Of a stretch of DNA of 23,937 nucleotides, positions 16,363-23,937 are shown piece after piece. The position numbers were made by a program, and so were the translations under genes. How positions within the stretch are numbered: the stretch's first letter is position 1; each line of letters begins with the position of its first letter. The stretch is from positions 1 to 23,937 of the forward strand of contig JWZX01002906.1 of NCBI GenBank assembly GCA_001275005.1. The letters are read 5' to 3'. Source of the stretch: Chrysochromulina tobinii (Eukaryota; Haptophyta; Prymnesiales; Chrysochromulinaceae). A model generated the notes under the pieces. That model was not told where the DNA came from. It saw nothing but the letters and a program-made list of their open reading frames with translations, and did no database searches.

Positions 16363-18267
16363 TCACAAGTCGGGCCACGATGAGTCCTCGGGCAGATCGC
16401 CTTGCGGATCGGCACCTACCAAGCCAGTAACGAGCTCCTGGGCCAGGTCCATACCGGAAACCTGCTGTAGCAGCTCTCGGATGCGTCGGATCGAAGTGTT
16501 GAGAGCGACGTCCGCCTGCAGGTCCATCGCTCTGGACGACAAATGCTTGCCTTCATCAGGGTACTCCGACGGCGGCAATAGCTGCTGCGACGGCGGTGGT
16601 GGCGGCGGCGGCGGCGGCAGTGGTGGCGGCGGCGGCGGTGGTGGCGGCGGTGGTGGCGGCGGTGGCGGGGGCGACGCAGCCGCCACCGCTGGCATGGCCG
16701 CACTTGCCCTTGGTAAGTAAGGTAAGCTCTTGTCCGGCCGCGGCGTGAGGCGAGCGCTCTGGGCGTGAGGTGCCATTACGGCGGGTGGCGGCGGGTGGCG
16801 CGGCTTCCCGTGCTTCGGTCCTTTGACAGTGCCTATAACGGGGCCTTTGGCGGCGTACTCGGCGATCTCGCTCGCCTTGCGCGCCAGCGCCGCCTCATGC
16901 GCCACCTTGGCCGCCGCCTCTTGCTCCGCCGCCTCCCTCTCCGCTGCCGCCTTGGCTTCTTTGGCTTCCTTGGAGGCCTTCCTCTCTGCCTCCCACGCGA
17001 TCTGCCGATGACGCATGCTCTCGGTCGGCCGAAGGAGCGTCGCACTGGCAGCCGAGGCACCCGCGCCGCTTGGCCTGGCGCCCTCGTGAGCGCCCTCGGC
17101 GGCGCCCTCTGCAGTCAAAGCTGCCTTCGCTATGAAAGGCGCCTCCTCCACTGTCGGCGCCGATGGCATCCTCGCCACTACCGCTGCCGACGCCGCACGA
17201 GCGTCGTGTTGAGCGTCTGGTGCCGCTCGAACGTCGTGTTGAGCGTCTGGTGCCACCCGCGTGCCGGCAATTCGGACCTGGGCGCCCTGGCCCAGAAAGC
17301 CACCCGCGTCGTGGTGGGCGCCCTTGCCCAGAGGGCCGTCAGCGAGCGCCACTGCCGTCTTGGGAGGTGAAGAGACACGGCAGACCGCCGCCGCAGCGGT
17401 TGCGCTCGCTGCTGCTGCGAGCGCACGCACTTGGGCGGCGGCCTTGTCTTGACGCTTCGAGATGGCCAGGAGCGTCTGGCATCGACGCTCTTCTTTCTGC
17501 TCGCGCATGAGCGCCGAGCGCTCCGCCGCCAGCTGCAGCGTCAGCGAGTGTACTTCATCGCGCTGCTGCTGCGCAAGCTTCTGGCTCGCATGCAAACGCG
17601 CTTGCGACTGCCGTAGCTGCTCGCGGAGCGCCGCAGCGTCCCGCTCGCTCGCGGCGGCGGACGCCGCGTGATCTTCGGCTTCCTTCTTCAGCCGCCGATT
17701 CTCTTCCAGCAGCCGTGCGCTGCGCGAGCGCGCGTCGCGGTCTGATGAGGCCAGCCTCTCAATCTCGGCCTCGAGCTGGGTGCTGCGAGCACGCTCCGTG
17801 TCGAGTTGAGCGATGGCCATCTCAAGCTGTGTGTCGGCGCGGCTGCGCGCTTTGAGCGTATTGTTGCGCTGCTCCAGCAGATCGGACCGACGCTTGGCAC
17901 TCGCCGCGCGCACTTTTTCCTGTTCCTTTTGGGCTCGCTCCAGCCTGTCTTGCAGCTGCTGGCACTCAAAGGAAAGCGTGATGTTCTCGGCAGAGAGCAT
18001 GGCGTTAACATCCTGCACCTGCGCCGAGAACAGAGAGTTTGCTTCACCCGCGTCGGTTTCCATGCCGCCGCCGCCATCGGCAAGCCGCATGCGCAGAGCG
18101 GTGACCTCGTGTTCGAACTGGCGATTCTTGGAGCGCTCGTTGTCGGCAGCCTCACGCGCCCGACGAGCCGCCTCCTCCGCCTCGACCGCCTGCGACTTGG
18201 CGGCTGCCAGGGCCCACGCGAGCTCGTGCGCCTGCGCGGGATCGAGCGTCAGGTTGACATGGGACAT
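16363..18267 (-). CDS. Coiled-coil protein with polyproline tract, unknown function
   Basis: I do not recognise the family. Seen: 634 residues, single exon. Residues about 5-270 are charged and heptad-rich, predicting a long coiled coil. An Ala-rich linker with a duplicated 10-residue unit (APDAQHD) follows, then a second charged helix at about 420-470 (EAERKASKEAKEAKAAAERE). A polyproline tract lies at about 531-560, broken once by Leu. A short amphipathic segment (TSIRRIRELLQQVSG) precedes a C-terminus with acidic residues and a Trp (DLPEDSSWPDL). Known: such proline tracts commonly bind profilin, SH3 or WW domains. Inferred: a cytoskeletal or scaffold role. No FH2, WH2 or motor domain is visible. 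It lies 146 nt downstream of the dehydrogenase gene on the same strand. Confidence 0.7.
   Translation of the reverse strand: MSHVNLTLDPAQAHELAWALAAAKSQAVEAEEAARRAREAADNERSKNRQFEHEVTALRMRLADGGGGMETDAGEANSLFSAQVQDVNAMLSAENITLSFECQQLQDRLERAQKEQEKVRAASAKRRSDLLEQRNNTLKARSRADTQLEMAIAQLDTERARSTQLEAEIERLASSDRDARSRSARLLEENRRLKKEAEDHAASAAASERDAAALREQLRQSQARLHASQKLAQQQRDEVHSLTLQLAAERSALMREQKEERRCQTLLAISKRQDKAAAQVRALAAAASATAAAAVCRVSSPPKTAVALADGPLGKGAHHDAGGFLGQGAQVRIAGTRVAPDAQHDVRAAPDAQHDARAASAAVVARMPSAPTVEEAPFIAKAALTAEGAAEGAHEGARPSGAGASAASATLLRPTESMRHRQIAWEAERKASKEAKEAKAAAEREAAEQEAAAKVAHEAALARKASEIAEYAAKGPVIGTVKGPKHGKPRHPPPPAVMAPHAQSARLTPRPDKSLPYLPRASAAMPAVAAASPPPPPPPPPPPPPPPPPLPPPPPPPPPSQQLLPPSEYPDEGKHLSSRAMDLQADVALNTSIRRIRELLQQVSGMDLAQELVTGLVGADPQGDLPEDSSWPDL
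16594..16677 (-). repeat. Polyproline-encoding GGC/GGT repeat
   Basis: A forward-strand run of ggcggc/ggtggc units encodes about 27 prolines on the minus strand. Mixed synonymous codons argue for selection on the protein tract as well as slippage. Confidence 0.8.
17202..17254 (-). repeat. Tandem 30-nt repeat in coding sequence
   Basis: A 23-nt identical core occurs at 17202-17224 and 17232-17254 (period 30). It duplicates the peptide unit APDAQHD in the linker of the coiled-coil protein and keeps frame. Confidence 0.85.
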
Positions 18268-18413
18268 GAGAGAAGCAACGAGAGGACCGGTGCCGCCTCC
18301 ACGAACTCCGCGGGATGAGAGGTGTGAACATTAAAACATTGGCTGTGAAAATAATAACAGCGCTGTGCCTCTTGCTATAGGGAGAGTGGGAAATGAACGC
18401 AGCACCTCGTGAA

Positions 18414-19630
18414 TCAATATCCTTGAGCAAAATCCCACTTGTTGGGCATCGGCTTCCCACTGGCCGCCTCGGCGATCATTTGGCCAAGGTGACGCATGCG
18501 CACGAGCTCGGTGTCGCGGATGCCGATACCGCCGCCACGGTGCGGGCTGAGCACCACCGAGTCGAGCTCGTGGAAAGGCAGCGTGGAGGGCGGCGTGGAG
18601 CTCGCGGCAGCAAAGTTCGCTGGGTAATTGTACCACACGTCGATGCCGGCGCCAAAGAGCCGTCCCGATCGTAGCGCCTCGAAGAGTGCAGACTCGTCGA
18701 CGATGTCGCCTCGGCCCACGTTGACGAGAACGCTACCCAACGGGAGCAGGGCCAGCTCCTTGGCTCCAAGGAGCGAGCGCGTCAGCGCCGTCGAGGGCAA
18801 GCAAATCATGAGCACGTCAGCACGTGGCAGCAGTGAAGCGAGCTCTTCGGCACTGTACACCTGTGGTGGAGGTGGCGACGTGGTGAGCACATGCATGCAG
18901 CAGCGAAGGGAGCTCCTCGGCACTGTATACACACCTCGACTCCGTCAACGACCGTCATGCTCCCAGGACGCACGCTACGCCGCGTGCCGAGGACTCGCAT
19001 GCCGAGTGCGTGAAGCACCTTGGCAACGCGCGTGCCGAGATGGCCGAGCCCGAGCACCAGCGCCGTCCTGCCCTCGAGGAGCACCATCGGCATAGGTGGA
19101 TCTACCTCCTCTCCAGGAAAGGGCAGGCCGCGCGGCCGCCAGTCGCCCGCGCGCAGCTTCGCGTCGGCCGGAAGTAATCGCTTGGTCGCAGCCAGCAGCA
19201 GCGCCACGCCCATCTCGGCCGTCATGGGCGCGTTGTGATGCAGGTTGTGCAGCGTTACCGTCGAGCCGAGCCGGTCGCCGAAGGCAACACGCATCTTATC
19301 AATTTGCGCAGGCAGGATGCCCGCGTATGCCATGATGAGCGCCTTCAGATTTGGAAGTGCCGCGGCAGCTGCGTAGACGCGATCCGGCGTCGCTGCACCC
19401 GGGAAAATGAGCACGTCAACGTCGTCTGGGAGGTCTCCGCCGGCCGTGACGCTCACAGCCTCCGTGGCCGAAGTGCGCAGCACATGCAGCAGCTCGTCGT
19501 CGACGTCCCTGCAGTAGTGTGCGCGCAGAGCTCGTTTTGCGGCCGATGTGAGCGCGCGGCGCTGCCGGTAGGTGAACACAGCTACGGTTACGCCCGTGGC
19601 GAGCGCGACACCGACTGCGGAGCGGAGCAT
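18414..19630 (-). CDS. D-isomer specific 2-hydroxyacid dehydrogenase family protein, two exons
   Basis: NAD(P)-dependent oxidoreductase family acting on 2-hydroxy/2-keto acids. Seen: exon 1 (19630-18935) and exon 2 (18860-18414) give 380 residues. An N-terminal hydrophobic segment (about 5-20) with basic residues after it suggests a membrane anchor or targeting signal. The Rossmann motif GLGHLGTRVAKVL lies at about 194-206, LVNVGRGDIVDE with catalytic Arg at about 282, and LSPHRGGG with catalytic His at about 339. The loop GIDVWYNYP lacks the family's usual Glu (DVF..EP); divergent subfamilies share this, so substrate and activity are uncertain. Start: Met 19630 is preferred because the open extension to 19849 has no family sequence. 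The junction DGVE|VYSAEELASLLPRADV fits the family well. Confidence 0.85.
18861..18934 (-). other. 74-nt intron with an internal copy of the downstream exon start
   Basis: Donor GAG|GTGTGT and acceptor CCACCACAG|GTGTAC, phase 0; removal restores the dehydrogenase frame. The first 45-50 nt of the intron (ACAGTGCCGAGGAGCTC... through CTGCTGC) closely match the first nucleotides of exon 2 (ACAGTGCCGAAGAGCTC...), with one 4-nt insertion near the start and scattered substitutions. Confidence 0.85.
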
Positions 19631-20046
19631 ATGTGCTTGTTTACATTGTTTCGTCGGCTTCGGGGGCTTCTCGACTTCTCGTCCGTGCGAATCTGCAAAA
19701 CGTAAAGTCAAGTAAGTCCAATCATTCTCAGCAGTGCTCCCTACGCCTGGAAGAGTGCACCTGGGCCGGACGATGACCCTTGACCGGTGTGTAGGTGTCG
19801 CACTCTCGCACAGACTCCCCACAGACTCGAGACTCGATGCGCGACGCACGGGTCAAAGTATCGAGCGAATAATCGTTAAATAATCGTCAACGAATTCACC
19901 ATGGAAGCGTCGGCATCGAAGGTTATTCGTTGAGCACGCCCTATGGTGAAACAAATCGTTGAGCACGCCCGTCACCCCCCGTTCCTGACGCCCCGTTCAT
20001 AGGACGCTACACAGCGCACAGAGACGCGCCCGGTTCCGTTCATGAC
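19631..20046. other. Gene-free stretch: dehydrogenase promoter side and SCOC-like gene 3' side
   Basis: It contains AT-richer sequence around 19855-19930 with aataatcgt twice, and a 15-nt exact direct repeat TCGTTGAGCACGCCC at 19927-19941 and 19956-19970. No gene is visible. Confidence 0.6.
19927..19970. repeat. Direct repeat of 15 nt, period 29
   Basis: TCGTTGAGCACGCCC occurs exactly at 19927-19941 and 19956-19970. It lies just downstream of the SCOC-like stop (minus) and about 300 nt upstream of the dehydrogenase start. Confidence 0.8.
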
Positions 20047-20619
20047 TCAGCCCGGCCTGGGCGGTGGCGGTGGCGGGGCGCTAAAGCGCCCAGTCTCAGG
20101 ATCGCGGCCTGGCGGCGGCGGCGGCGGCGGCGGCGGCGCACCCATGCTCGCACGCCCAGCTGCTGGCGGCGGCGGCGGGGGAGGGGGCGCGCCCATGCTC
20201 GCACGCCCGGGCGGTGGCGGTGGCGGCGCCGGCGCCGGCGCGCCCATGCTCGCACGCCCGGCATCTGAAGGCGGTAGCGGCGGCGGCAGCGCACCCATGC
20301 TCGCACGCCCTGGTGCTGGTGGCGGTGGTGTCTTGACTGGCACACTTTTAGATCCGCCGAACATGCCTTTCTTGCCACCGACCTTTGACTTGTCGGAGGT
20401 GATGAGCGAGCCCATACTCAATACCCTCTTCATGAGCGAGTCGATGTATGCGGAGAGGCCCTCAATCTCCTTGGCCATGTCCGCGTTCTCCTTCTGCGTC
20501 TCGCTGAGCTTGAAGTTGATCTCCACGAGCCCGCGCTGCAGCGCGAGCACCTCGAGGATCGCGTCGCGATGCTCCGGTGAGACGCGCTGTTGCCATGGCG
20601 AAGGAGGCGCTTGAGGCAT
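20047..20619 (-). CDS. SCOC-like short coiled-coil protein with repeated proline-rich tail
   Basis: Seen: 190 residues. A coiled coil lies at about 16-68 (ILEVLALQRGL ... KENADMAKEIEGLSAYIDSLMKRV), then a Lys/Gly linker, then a tail of proline runs separated by four copies of GRASMGA. Known: leucine spacing and the LQ..L ... EN ... EI..L..YI..LM pattern match SCOC, a small coiled-coil protein at the Golgi linked to Arl GTPases, autophagy and UNC-69/UNC-76 traffic in animals. Usual SCOC proteins have no proline tail. Inferred: a membrane-traffic adaptor whose tail could bind profilin or SH3/WW proteins. It is divergent from IFT88. A C-terminal fragment of some other coiled-coil family is the alternative. 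Confidence 0.7.
   Translation of the reverse strand: MPQAPPSPWQQRVSPEHRDAILEVLALQRGLVEINFKLSETQKENADMAKEIEGLSAYIDSLMKRVLSMGSLITSDKSKVGGKKGMFGGSKSVPVKTPPPPAPGRASMGALPPPLPPSDAGRASMGAPAPAPPPPPPGRASMGAPPPPPPPPAAGRASMGAPPPPPPPPPGRDPETGRFSAPPPPPPRPG
20053..20330 (-). repeat. Imperfect tandem repeat encoding (P)n-GRASMGA units
   Basis: CCCATGCTCGCACGCCC recurs four times on the forward strand (starting near 20139, 20190, 20245 and 20294) with variable GGC/GGT runs between. On the minus strand each copy encodes GRASMG next to a proline run of 3-9 residues. Confidence 0.85.
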
Positions 20620-20977
20620 GATGGAGTGTCCTTCTCACGCGGAGGCGTGGAGCAAGGTTGGCCTCGTCAAGTCAAGTCAAGCCTGATGTATATTATGTCT
20701 CATCCCCGGCTTTAAGTCAGATTGATTGCCACTTTCATCGCTTTAGAAGTCCTCCTTGCCAGGCAGCAAACGGCCAGGCGGTGCTGGCATTCGGTGCTGC
20801 TGCCGCTCGAGCACTGCGGACGGAACGGAATGGCCTCTTACGGCTACGGACATTGTAAGTTCCGAATCACGTCTGCTAGCACAAAGCCAGCGCGCCCTGC
20901 CTGGCGGCGCAACGGGCGGAGCGCACGACATTTCCAGCTCTTGTGATAGCTGGCTCTGCACTCGCTCTGACGTTGCT
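20620..20977. promoter_or_regulatory. Divergent promoter/5' region between SCOC-like and IFT88 genes
   Basis: It contains (GTCAA)3 near 20669-20683. An ATG in good context (GGAATGG) at 20830 opens eight codons followed by a perfect donor GTAAGT at 20855. This could be a first IFT88 exon or a 5'-UTR intron, but I found no acceptor at normal distance that keeps the IFT88 frame. Confidence 0.45.
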
Positions 20978-23581
20978 ATGTTCGACACGCGCGCGCTCGC
21001 AGCTCCTGACGACGATCTCTATGAGGGGTTTAACAGTAATCCGCAGCCCATGCCGCAGCCCGCGGCTGGAGTACCGCCCTCTGCAGGCGGCTTCCGGCCA
21101 CTAGGCACGGGAATGCGCGGCGGTGGCCTCGCCTCACGTGCTGGCGCGGGCATGTCGCGCGCGGGCGGGCCGGGCGAGCACGAGAACCGGCCGATGACGG
21201 CTGTGCGCGCCGCGGGCTATACGGCCCACGGGCGGCCGGGCACGGGCAAAGGCTTCGATCCGATGAACGGCGGCGCCTCCGGTGGCGGCCGCGGGCCGGC
21301 GCCGCCGCTGCAGAAGCGCGCGGACAACAGCCCCGAGGACAAGTGCCGTGCGATGGAGAAGGAGGTGAACGCGCTGATCGAGGAGAGCGCGCAGCTCTCT
21401 CTCAAGAAGCAGTACCAGGCTGCGCTCGACCGCGCCAAGGAGGCGGGCAAGCTCGAGCGGCAGCTCTGCAAGAAGCGCGAGGAGAGTGGCCTGGCTGATC
21501 AGATCAACATCGATCTGACTTACTCGGTGACGTTCAACCTGGCCAACCAGCACCACTGCTGCGGCATGTACATGGAGGCGCTCAACGCGTACTCAGTCAT
21601 CGTCAAGAACAAGCAATACGCGCAGTCGGGCCGGCTGCGCGTCAATATGGGCAACATTTACTACGAGCAGAAAAAGTACTCGGCGGCGATCAAGATGTAC
21701 CGAATGGCGCTCGACCAGATCCCGAATACGGGGCGCGAGATCCGGTACAAGATCATGCGCAACATCGGCAACGCCTTCGTGCGCCTCGGCCAGTTCCAGG
21801 ACGCGATCGCGAGCTACGAGCAGATCATGGACGGCTCGGCCGACCTCCAGACGGGCTTCAACCTCGTCCTCTGCTACTATGCGTCGGGCGAGAAGGAGCG
21901 CATGAAGAAGGCGTTCACGCGGCTGATCTCGGTGCGCGAGCTCGGCATGGACGAGAACCTCGAGGCCGAGCTCGACGATGTGCTCAAGGAGGACGGGCTC
22001 AAGGACCAGCTGCGCCTCAAGCAGCGGCAGAGCACCAAATACCTCTTGGTGGGAGCCCCCTGATGGCCTCGGATGGCCTCGGATGGCCTCGGATGGCCTC
22101 GGATGGCCTCGGATGGCCTCGGATGACTTCTTGAGTACCTCCCTCATCAGGTGGCCGCCCAGGCGATCGTCAGTGTCGCCGTGATTGCACCTCTGATTGC
22201 ATTCTGATTGCATGCTGATTGCCTCCCTCATCAGGTGGCCGCCAAGCTGCTCGCGCCCGTCATCGAGTCGGACATCGTGTCGGGCTTCAACTGGATCGGC
22301 GAGATCCTGCGCGCGCAGAACCACCAGTCCCTCGCTACGGAGATGGAGATGGGGAAGGCACTCTACTTTATGCGCTCGCGTGAGTACGACAAGGCCATCG
22401 AGACGCTCAAGAGCTACGAGAAGAAGGACCAGACTCTCGTGGCGCACGCAGCGACCAACCTGTCCTTCATCTACTTCCACGAGGCCGACTACCAAAACGC
22501 GATCAAGTACGCCGACATCGCGATGAAGCACAACCGGTACAATGCAAAGGCACTCGTCAACAAGGGCAACTGCATGTTCATGCGAGGTGACCTCGAGCAC
22601 GCTCGCGCCATGTACCAGGAGGCGATGGGCGCGGAGGCTGACTGCCTTGAGGCGATCTACAACCTCGGCGTGGTCAACAAGCGGCTGGGCGAGTTCCCGG
22701 CCGCGCTCTCGCTCTTCGAGAAGCTGCACGCCATCATCCCGAACTCGGTGGAGGTCATGTGGCAGATCGCGGATCTGTTTGACCAGTCGAACCAGTCGCG
22801 CAACGCCATCAAGTGGTTCAAGATCTTGAATGCGCGCGTGCCCACCGATCCGTCCGTCTTCGCGCGCATCGGCAACATCTACCTCAAGGAGGACGACGAG
22901 GCGCAGGCGTTCCACTACCACCAGGAATCGTACCGGTACTACCCTGTGAATATGAACGTCATCTCATGGCTTGGCGCCTATTTCGTCAAGAACGAGATGT
23001 ACGAGAAGGCGGTCGCCTACTTTGAGCGCGCGGCACAGATCCAGCCGGCGGAGGTCAAGTGGAAGCTGATGGTGGCCTCGTGCCATCGCCGGAGCGGCGA
23101 CTACGCGCTTGCGTTCGAAATCTACCGCGCGATCCATGCCGACTTCCCCGACAACATCGAGTGCCTGCGCTACCTCGTGCACATCTGCGACGACCTTGGC
23201 AAGAAGGACCAGAGCCACGATTACGTGGTCAAGTTGCGCGCTGTGGAGCGTGCTTTGGAACAGTCGAGCGAGGCGAACACCCTCGCGGGATTGCATGCGC
23301 CGCCGCCGCCCCCGCCCCCGCCAGGCCGTCCTGGCGCCCCGAGCACTTCCGACGGTTACGACGAGAACAATCCGTACAATCGCGGAGGTCCCGGCCTGCC
23401 CGCTGCGCCGCCGCGCGCGCCTGGCCTGCAGCACGATGACGAGTACGAGCGCGCGCAGGTCAACGCCGCTGCCGGTGGTGGCAAGGGCTCGTCCAAGCCA
23501 TCCAAGAAGGTGACGGCGGGCGGCGCGGACGACGACCACTTTGCCGACGTCGACCTGGGCGACGACTTGCTGCCATCGTGA
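20978..23581 (+). CDS. IFT88: Intraflagellar transport protein 88 (TPR protein), two exons
   Basis: Core subunit of IFT-B, the train that carries cargo from cell body to flagellum tip. Seen: exon 1 20978-22048 and exon 2 22235-23581 give about 805 residues, close to other IFT88 proteins. The N-terminal DDDLYEGFN is followed by RPMTAVRAAGYT, FDPMNGG, SPEDKCRAMEKEVNALIEES, INIDLTYSVTFNLANQ, YRMALDQIPNTGREIR and MKKAFTRLISV; after the intron come AAKLLAPVIESD, many TPR units, SYRYYPVNMNVISWLGAY, VKWKLMVASCHRRSGDY and the C-terminal FADVDLGDDLLPS. Known: these are IFT88 landmarks from algae to animals. Start: Met 20978 is the first Met before the conserved N-terminus; an upstream first exon at 20830 is possible. 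A short proline run is inserted near the C-terminus. Confidence 0.95.
22049..22234 (+). other. IFT88 intron with duplicated acceptor and minisatellite
   Basis: Donor TTG|GTGGGA at 22049 and acceptor CCTCCCTCATCAG|GTGGCC ending at 22234 give a 186-nt phase-0 intron that joins KYLL to VAAKLLAPVIE, as the family requires. The same acceptor plus exon start appears exactly 84 nt upstream (22138-22159). Confidence 0.85.
22062..22121 (+). repeat. Minisatellite: six copies of a 10-nt unit inside the IFT88 intron
   Basis: GATGGCCTCG is repeated six times without a mismatch, then a degenerate partial copy follows (22122-22130). Confidence 0.95.
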
Positions 23582-23937
23582 GCTCGACACGCGCCGCACG
23601 CGGCCTGGGATGGTCGCGCGCACGCTGGAGCGTGTCTGACCGTGTCTGGACTCTGGTCGCGGTGCAGGCCCCACCAGTCCAGCAGTCGGCACAGTTTGCG
23701 CACGCCCTGACACATGAGTCTGCAAAAGACTCGTCGACTGCGATCATGTCGATTGTCCGGTCGTCCGTCGGTCTGCGACGTCGCTCAGCCGAGCACACAC
23801 CCGCGACCCGACCTCACACGGCACGCTGGCCGGCGGGGTTGCGGCGCGCGAGCCGCTCGAATCGAATTTAATATTAAGCAGTCCGGATCGGCGATTTTTC
23901 CATTTTATACGCCACCACCGCGGGGTCCCCATTACCC
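23582..23937. other. Gene-free stretch downstream of IFT88
   Basis: IFT88 3' region. A perfect palindrome TTAATATTAA lies at 23868-23877 at the edge of an AT-richer patch, which may mark the 3' end; no exact AATAAA is seen. No gene is recognisable up to the window end. Confidence 0.5.

Noticed and set aside
20589-20602. GTTGCCATGGCGAA resembles the RFX X-box of ciliary genes (one mismatch), near IFT88
   Set aside because: It lies inside the SCOC-like coding sequence (SPWQQ codons), 240-390 nt from IFT88 starts. RFX control of cilia is established mainly in animals and relatives, so chance is more likely.
21593-22921. Minus-strand ORF of 442 codons opposite IFT88
   Set aside because: It reads through the IFT88 intron minisatellite (repeating peptide) and is antisense to a certain gene; it is open only because of GC bias.
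1-23937. CRISPR arrays, prophage, transposase or bacterial defence systems
   Set aside because: Repeats present are micro- or minisatellites without spacers, and the genes are eukaryotic with spliceosomal introns.

Overview
This is a nuclear segment from a eukaryote: GC-rich, densely packed, intron-poor, with no bacterial operon or RBS layout. I see no transposase, tRNA, rRNA or CRISPR array. An IFT88 gene shows that the organism builds a cilium or flagellum. Three predicted proteins start with an ER-type signal peptide followed by an Ala/Ser/Pro/Gly-rich stretch. One of these (13692-14285) has an SPA|F-like cleavage site, as in plastid proteins of algae with red-derived secondary plastids. 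A flagellate secondary-plastid alga, most likely a haptophyte, is my inference; I could not check this against a database.

Layout, left to right. (1) 1-2494, minus: SNF2-family ATPase, running off the left edge. (2) 2620-6932, plus: GDAP2-like macro + CRAL-TRIO protein with a very long coiled-coil extension; its last part is in another frame. (3) 7271-8656, minus: plastid-type GST with a CPFC motif. (4) 9350-10105, minus: macrocin-O-methyltransferase-like SAM methyltransferase. (5) 10106-11177: gene-free, repeat-rich stretch. (6) 11178-11960, minus: DUF1917/UPF0696 protein, head-to-head with (7) 12168-13049, plus: CX5R phosphatase. (8) 13692-14285, minus: small plastid-type protein, head-to-head with (9) 14707-16119, plus: serine hydroxymethyltransferase with a presequence. 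(10) 16363-18267, minus: coiled-coil/polyproline protein. (11) 18414-19630, minus: two-exon 2-hydroxyacid dehydrogenase. (12) 20047-20619, minus: SCOC-like coiled coil with a repeated proline-rich tail, head-to-head with (13) 20978-23581, plus: IFT88 in two exons.

Four gene pairs are divergent, with 125 to about 420 bp between start codons, so shared promoters are likely. There is no single pathway here. SHMT, the GST and the small 13692 protein may act in the plastid, and IFT88 (perhaps with its SCOC-like neighbour) in cilium or membrane traffic.

The most interesting signals concern intron origin. The 74-nt intron of the dehydrogenase carries a diverged copy of the start of its own downstream exon, as expected if a tandem duplication of an AGGT-containing coding segment created it. 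The IFT88 intron carries an exact duplicate of its own acceptor plus exon start 84 nt upstream, next to a 10-nt minisatellite. Other points are the octamer TACCGGTA recurring in upstream regions, and a 45-bp MITE-like insertion with short terminal inverted repeats and 11-bp flanking direct repeats.
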